Shown here piece by piece: positions 61,113-64,000 of a stretch of DNA of 64,000 nt. Both the position numbers and the translations under genes were made by a program. The notes under the pieces are model-generated. The model made no database searches and was not told the DNA's origin. It saw nothing but the letters and a program-made list of their open reading frames with translations. The DNA lies in assembly GCA_934096235.1 (NCBI GenBank), contig CAKOLO010000002.1:1-64000 (forward strand), in the 5' to 3' direction. The stretch comes from an uncultured Bacilli bacterium. Its GTDB lineage: Bacteria; Bacillota_I; Bacilli_A; RF39; UBA660. Position 1 is the first letter of the stretch. Each line of letters begins with the position of its first letter.

Positions 61113-61664
61113 ATGAAAGAAGAATTAAAAAAATATATTAATTTAAATTTAGAAAAAGAAGATAAAACTGAACATAAGAAAAGTGAATTTATATTTAGGG
61201 GAAAACTTAAAAATATTTTTTATGATGAGTATTATAGTGAAGATGATGATTTAGAAATTTGCGAGGAACCACAATATAAAAAAAGTATTAACCCAGTTGA
61301 ACAATATTTAAAAGATAATGATAAATATAATGATTTTCAAACAATGTTATTTAAAATGATTGATGAAAGAAATCTTAAAGATAGTGATGTTTATAATAAA
61401 GTACATATTGATAGAAGATTATTTTCTAAGATAAGAAGTGATAAAAATTATCATCCTTCTAAAGAAACTATTATATTACTTGGTCTTTCATTAGAACTTA
61501 ATGAACTTGAGATAGTTGAATTACTAGATAGTGCCTCTTATTCACTTCCTAAAAATAATTATTTTGATTTAATAATTAGATTTTGCTTTATTAATAAAGT
61601 ATATAATATAAATAATGTTAATGAATTATTATATGATTATGATTGTAAGTTGTTAAATGCATAG
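61113..61664 (+). CDS. HTH-like (Xre-type) protein paired with a VWA protein
   Basis: This 183-residue protein has an acidic, flexible N-terminal 75 residues. A helical domain like a phage-repressor HTH follows: FKMIDERNLKDSDVYNKVHI, then RRLFSKIRSDKNYHPSKETIILLGLSLELNELE. The last 70 residues contain LLDSASYSLPKNNYFDLII and an ending with a Tyr/Asp-rich YDYDCKLL. The same kind of protein recurs next to VWA genes in Firmicutes, from memory. AAGAGGAAATT precedes the ATG. Confidence 0.65.
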   Translation: MKEELKKYINLNLEKEDKTEHKKSEFIFRGKLKNIFYDEYYSEDDDLEICEEPQYKKSINPVEQYLKDNDKYNDFQTMLFKMIDERNLKDSDVYNKVHIDRRLFSKIRSDKNYHPSKETIILLGLSLELNELEIVELLDSASYSLPKNNYFDLIIRFCFINKVYNINNVNELLYDYDCKLLNA

Positions 61665-61665
61665 T

Positions 61666-61696
61666 AAAAGAGTTAATTTATTTTAACTCTTTTTTC
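61666..61696. terminator. Bidirectional terminator
   Basis: An 11-bp stem, AAAAGAGTTAA with TTAACTCTTTT, closes a 6-base loop. It separates the convergent HTH-like and SWIM genes. Confidence 0.85.
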
Positions 61697-62719
61697 TTTT
61701 ATAATATTCTCTATTTCTTTAGTTAGAGATTCATTTTCATCATCTTCAAGTACATCCCATATAGGATTATTATCTTCATCTACTATTGGTACTATTTCTA
61801 TACTTCCATTATTGTTGACTATTTCTAATTGATCTTCTACTATGCCAACGCATAAATAATAATCGAAACTTAATACTTTTTCTAATAGATCTTTTGTATT
61901 ATTTTTATGAGCTACTTTATAGAACCTACGCATATCATTATTTCTAATAGATTCTAAAACTGCATACATGTGTTTACAAAAGAATTCACATGGACAATTA
62001 CAATATAGTTGTAATTTCTTTTCTTCCTCATTATATTTAACAATTACTAGATAATCTTTTGTTCCTTCAACCACTGCGAAGTATCTATCATCTATTTTTT
62101 CTAAGAATAATACACTACCATCATCATAATATTCCATACCACGTTCTATTATTCTGTCATCAAATATTTCATCTATATCATCATTAAATAAATCAAAATC
62201 AAATTCTTTTTTATATTCATATTTATTTGTTTCACCAGTTAAACTAGATATCATTTCATAAAGAAATCCTTCTAACTTTTTAGGTAAGTTTTGAAATATA
62301 AAATTAAGTATATTATAGATATATGTTATTTCATTTGGTATATACTTATTAAATTTAACACTTACCTTTTCTTTATTAGATGTTTCAACATTTACATTTA
62401 GAGTAACTAATCTTTCATCACTAAGATTATCTTCTATAAAGTTAGTTTCAATACTCTCTAAGTTATTAACATTATTTATAAATTCATTTATTCTATCATT
62501 TGGTATATATTCATAACTAACATATTTTTCTACATCTTTAGTTTGCATAAGAGCTAGGTCTATCCAACTAAGTTTATATGTCTTAGTACTTTTAAGTTCA
62601 TCTAATCTTATATAAATATAATAACCTTCATAATTAAATAAAGTTAATTCTAAAATATTTTTATCTTTCTTGAAATGTTTTTGTACTTGTTCTATCTTTT
62701 TAGTTATTTCTTCTTTCAT
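61673..62719 (-). CDS. SWIM zinc-finger protein
   Basis: This 348-residue protein has, about two-thirds along, the SWIM motif CNCPCEFFCKHMYAVL (CxC-x-CxH type zinc ligands). It follows MEYYDDGSVLFLEKIDDRYFAVVEGTKDYLV. SWIM domains mediate protein or DNA contacts and often accompany SNF2 helicases. No helicase lies nearby. The N-terminal half is not recognised. Start at 62719 with GGATGTGAT upstream, and the extended -10 box TGTTAAAAT at 62739-62747. Confidence 0.8.
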   Translation of the reverse strand: MKEEITKKIEQVQKHFKKDKNILELTLFNYEGYYIYIRLDELKSTKTYKLSWIDLALMQTKDVEKYVSYEYIPNDRINEFINNVNNLESIETNFIEDNLSDERLVTLNVNVETSNKEKVSVKFNKYIPNEITYIYNILNFIFQNLPKKLEGFLYEMISSLTGETNKYEYKKEFDFDLFNDDIDEIFDDRIIERGMEYYDDGSVLFLEKIDDRYFAVVEGTKDYLVIVKYNEEEKKLQLYCNCPCEFFCKHMYAVLESIRNNDMRRFYKVAHKNNTKDLLEKVLSFDYYLCVGIVEDQLEIVNNNGSIEIVPIVDEDNNPIWDVLEDDENESLTKEIENIIKEKRVKIN

Positions 62720-62745
62720 AGTTATCACATCCACTTTTATTTTAA

Positions 62746-62774
62746 CATAAAAACTATGTAATTTCTTACATAGT
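62746..62774 (-). terminator. Terminator of the SGNH gene
   Basis: Stem ACTATGTAA with TTACATAGT closes a GAAA tetraloop, followed by TTTTT on the minus strand. Confidence 0.85.
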
Positions 62775-62780
62775 CTTATA

Positions 62781-63821
62781 TTATTTTCCTAGTTTTTCTA
62801 GTTCTTTTATATCATTCTTATAAGTTTCTAGGTCTTTATTCCATCTTGTGATTAGTTTTTCATCATGTTTATCAAACTTATAATTATCATTTATATATTT
62901 ACCTAAGTATTCTGATACTTTAGTAGCACCATAAACATTTAAGTGATCTCCTTCATCACAAGTGTCTTCTTTGAAATCTAATTTAAAGTCTTTATAGTTT
63001 AAATTTAAGTCAGTAAATTTAATACCATTTTCTTTAGCGTAATCACTTACTGTATTACTTCTTTCTCTTTTCCATGAGTCTGGTGAAGGAATCCATATAA
63101 ATTCTATATCAATGCCCTCTTCTTTAGCTGTTTTAACTATTAGATCTATATATTTTTTATTGGTATCTTTTAGTTTAGCTCTTTTATCACTATCATAAAT
63201 ATAATCTTTAGTATATGCTTTTTTAACTGTTGTTATATCCATTCCTTTATGAGGATTATAGTAGTCACTTAATGCATATTTAAAGTCATCTTTAGTTAGT
63301 TCATTATATCTTGAATGATATCCTAGTATTGGCATAATCATTGTAGCTTGTTTACCATAACTAAAGTTAAATGTTTTGTCTGTTAGAGCATCTATTTTAT
63401 TTTTACTTAGTTTCATATTATCAAATACTTTTTTATAATTACCAGTAGATGATTGATTATTAAAGAAGAAGTTATCAACATTTAAGAATATTACTTTTGG
63501 TTTTTGAGTTTTTAATGCTTCAATTAACATGTAGTAACAAGTCCATATTCTTTGTCCAGCTGATACATAACTATAACTTGTAATATTATAGTCTTCCCAT
63601 ATTTTCATAGGTGAAACTCCTCTATAAGTATCAGAATTTCCTAGAAAAAGAACATCTATTGTATTTTTTGGTTCTGCATAGTAACCTCTTGTTATAAAAC
63701 TATGTGAGTTATCATCATTAGTAATCCATTTTGGAATAAATAATCTATCTAGGAAGTATATTGTTGATAGTAATAATATAATGAATGCTACTATACTTAA
63801 TATTTCATTTCTTACTTTCAT
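62781..63821 (-). CDS. SGNH/DHHW-like protein, partner of an MBOAT acyltransferase
   Basis: This 346-residue protein has an N-terminal membrane helix (IVAFIILLLSTIYFL), then an extracytoplasmic SGNH-like domain. TIDVLFLGNSDTYRGVSPMKI carries the nucleophile Ser in GNSD, and DEGDHLNVYGATKVSEYLG near the end gives the DxxH pair. Such proteins work with MBOAT enzymes to O-acetylate wall glycans or exopolysaccharide. The stop of the upstream MBOAT gene is 10 bp away, and TAGGAGGACAAC precedes the ATG. Confidence 0.82.
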   Translation of the reverse strand: MKVRNEILSIVAFIILLLSTIYFLDRLFIPKWITNDDNSHSFITRGYYAEPKNTIDVLFLGNSDTYRGVSPMKIWEDYNITSYSYVSAGQRIWTCYYMLIEALKTQKPKVIFLNVDNFFFNNQSSTGNYKKVFDNMKLSKNKIDALTDKTFNFSYGKQATMIMPILGYHSRYNELTKDDFKYALSDYYNPHKGMDITTVKKAYTKDYIYDSDKRAKLKDTNKKYIDLIVKTAKEEGIDIEFIWIPSPDSWKRERSNTVSDYAKENGIKFTDLNLNYKDFKLDFKEDTCDEGDHLNVYGATKVSEYLGKYINDNYKFDKHDEKLITRWNKDLETYKNDIKELEKLGK

Positions 63822-63830
63822 GTTGTCCTC

Positions 63831-64000
63831 CTAAAACTGTCCATATATAAAGTCGCTAGCATTATAGCCTGGACCATATATTCCAAATACTAAAATCATA
63901 ACTATTAATATATAATAAACTAAATACTTAGTAAATGGGAAACTATTAACAATTTCTTCATTTACTTTTTTACCTTTTTCTTCTCTAAATGCTATAAAGA
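63831..64000 (-). CDS. MBOAT O-acyltransferase, C-terminal end (cut by window edge)
   Basis: The open frame from the window edge to TAG at 63831-63833 encodes the last 55 residues. It includes FREEKGKKVNEEI, a membrane helix (YLVYYILIVMILVFGIYG) and the ending NASDFIYGQF. The GIYGPGYN-SDFIYGQF end is characteristic of AlgI/DltB-type MBOAT proteins. It transfers acyl groups across the membrane to the SGNH partner downstream. The start lies outside the window. Confidence 0.8.
   Translation of the reverse strand, partial: FIAFREEKGKKVNEEIVNSFPFTKYLVYYILIVMILVFGIYGPGYNASDFIYGQF

Overview
This is a strongly AT-rich, gene-dense window from a low-GC Gram-positive bacterium. Almost every gene is on the minus strand and intergenic gaps are short; none exceeds about 215 bases. 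TGA is used as a normal stop (for example at 16122-17030 and 26737-27336) and tryptophan is TGG, so this is the standard bacterial code and not a Mycoplasma-type code. The gene content is that of an anaerobic, wall-building member of the Bacilli or a related Firmicutes lineage: pyruvate:ferredoxin oxidoreductase, a 2-hydroxyacyl-CoA dehydratase activase, uppP, a DacF-like D,D-carboxypeptidase, and relatives of the Bacillus genes yutH, yutD and yunB. I infer an uncultured gut-type Bacilli lineage (RF39/RFN20/Erysipelotrichales-like); no rRNA is present to prove it.

Layout. 1-294: a Tyr-Thr-Val tRNA operon with its promoter. 324-5322: an S1 RNA-binding protein, then a block with YutH-like, YutD and YunB-like proteins plus two unknown low-complexity proteins. 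5448-7428: ferredoxin, RluB and a D,D-carboxypeptidase. 7459-13851: a nine-gene NAD operon (pncA-pncB-nadE-two paralogous unknowns-nadD-pncC-nrtR-nadK). It starts from a consensus promoter that overlaps a perfect palindrome, with a second copy of that palindrome in the leader. 13887-18969: lipoprotein, DUF3603-like protein, UppP, a radical SAM protein, RmuC, a VTT-domain membrane protein and a rhodanese.

18996-29624: a self-contained type IV secretion operon with VirB6/TrbL-, PrgI-, VirB4- (split in two) and VirD4-like proteins. It also encodes an 851-residue membrane protein whose extracellular end is a SpoIID-type peptidoglycan-cleaving domain. No relaxase, integrase or attachment site is visible, and housekeeping genes (yebC, recG, rmuC) flank it. 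This is the best candidate for a poorly described system in the window.

29673-38807: a DUF1292-like protein, YebC, RecG, a protein with two HEPN-type motifs, a small possible ADP-ribosyltransferase-fold protein, a candidate structured small RNA with its own promoter, and pyruvate:ferredoxin oxidoreductase. 38865-44461: a surface/envelope set (pilin-like protein, cadherin-like surface protein, methyltransferase, thioredoxin-fold protein, DUF4186) and a gene broken by one in-frame stop. 44479-51846: a transglutaminase-like protein, two paralogous membrane proteins, a GntR-ABC transporter operon, ProX, Nudix and PAP2. 51903-56631: a split CoA-dehydratase activase pair and a DUF308 protein. 56752-64000: a TetR regulator with a divergent partner, GNAT acetyltransferases, peptidase S51, a hydrolase, a VWA protein divergent from an HTH-like protein, a SWIM zinc-finger protein, and an SGNH/MBOAT O-acyltransferase pair cut by the window edge.

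Promoters fall into two visible classes. A few have both TTGACA and TATAAT-type boxes at 17 bp (tRNAs, NAD operon, small RNA, GntR operon). Many protein genes instead have only an extended -10 box (TGnTAnnAT), mostly close upstream of a GGTGA- or GGAGG-type ribosome binding site; a few genes look leaderless. All functional names rest on reading motifs by eye; no database search was run.
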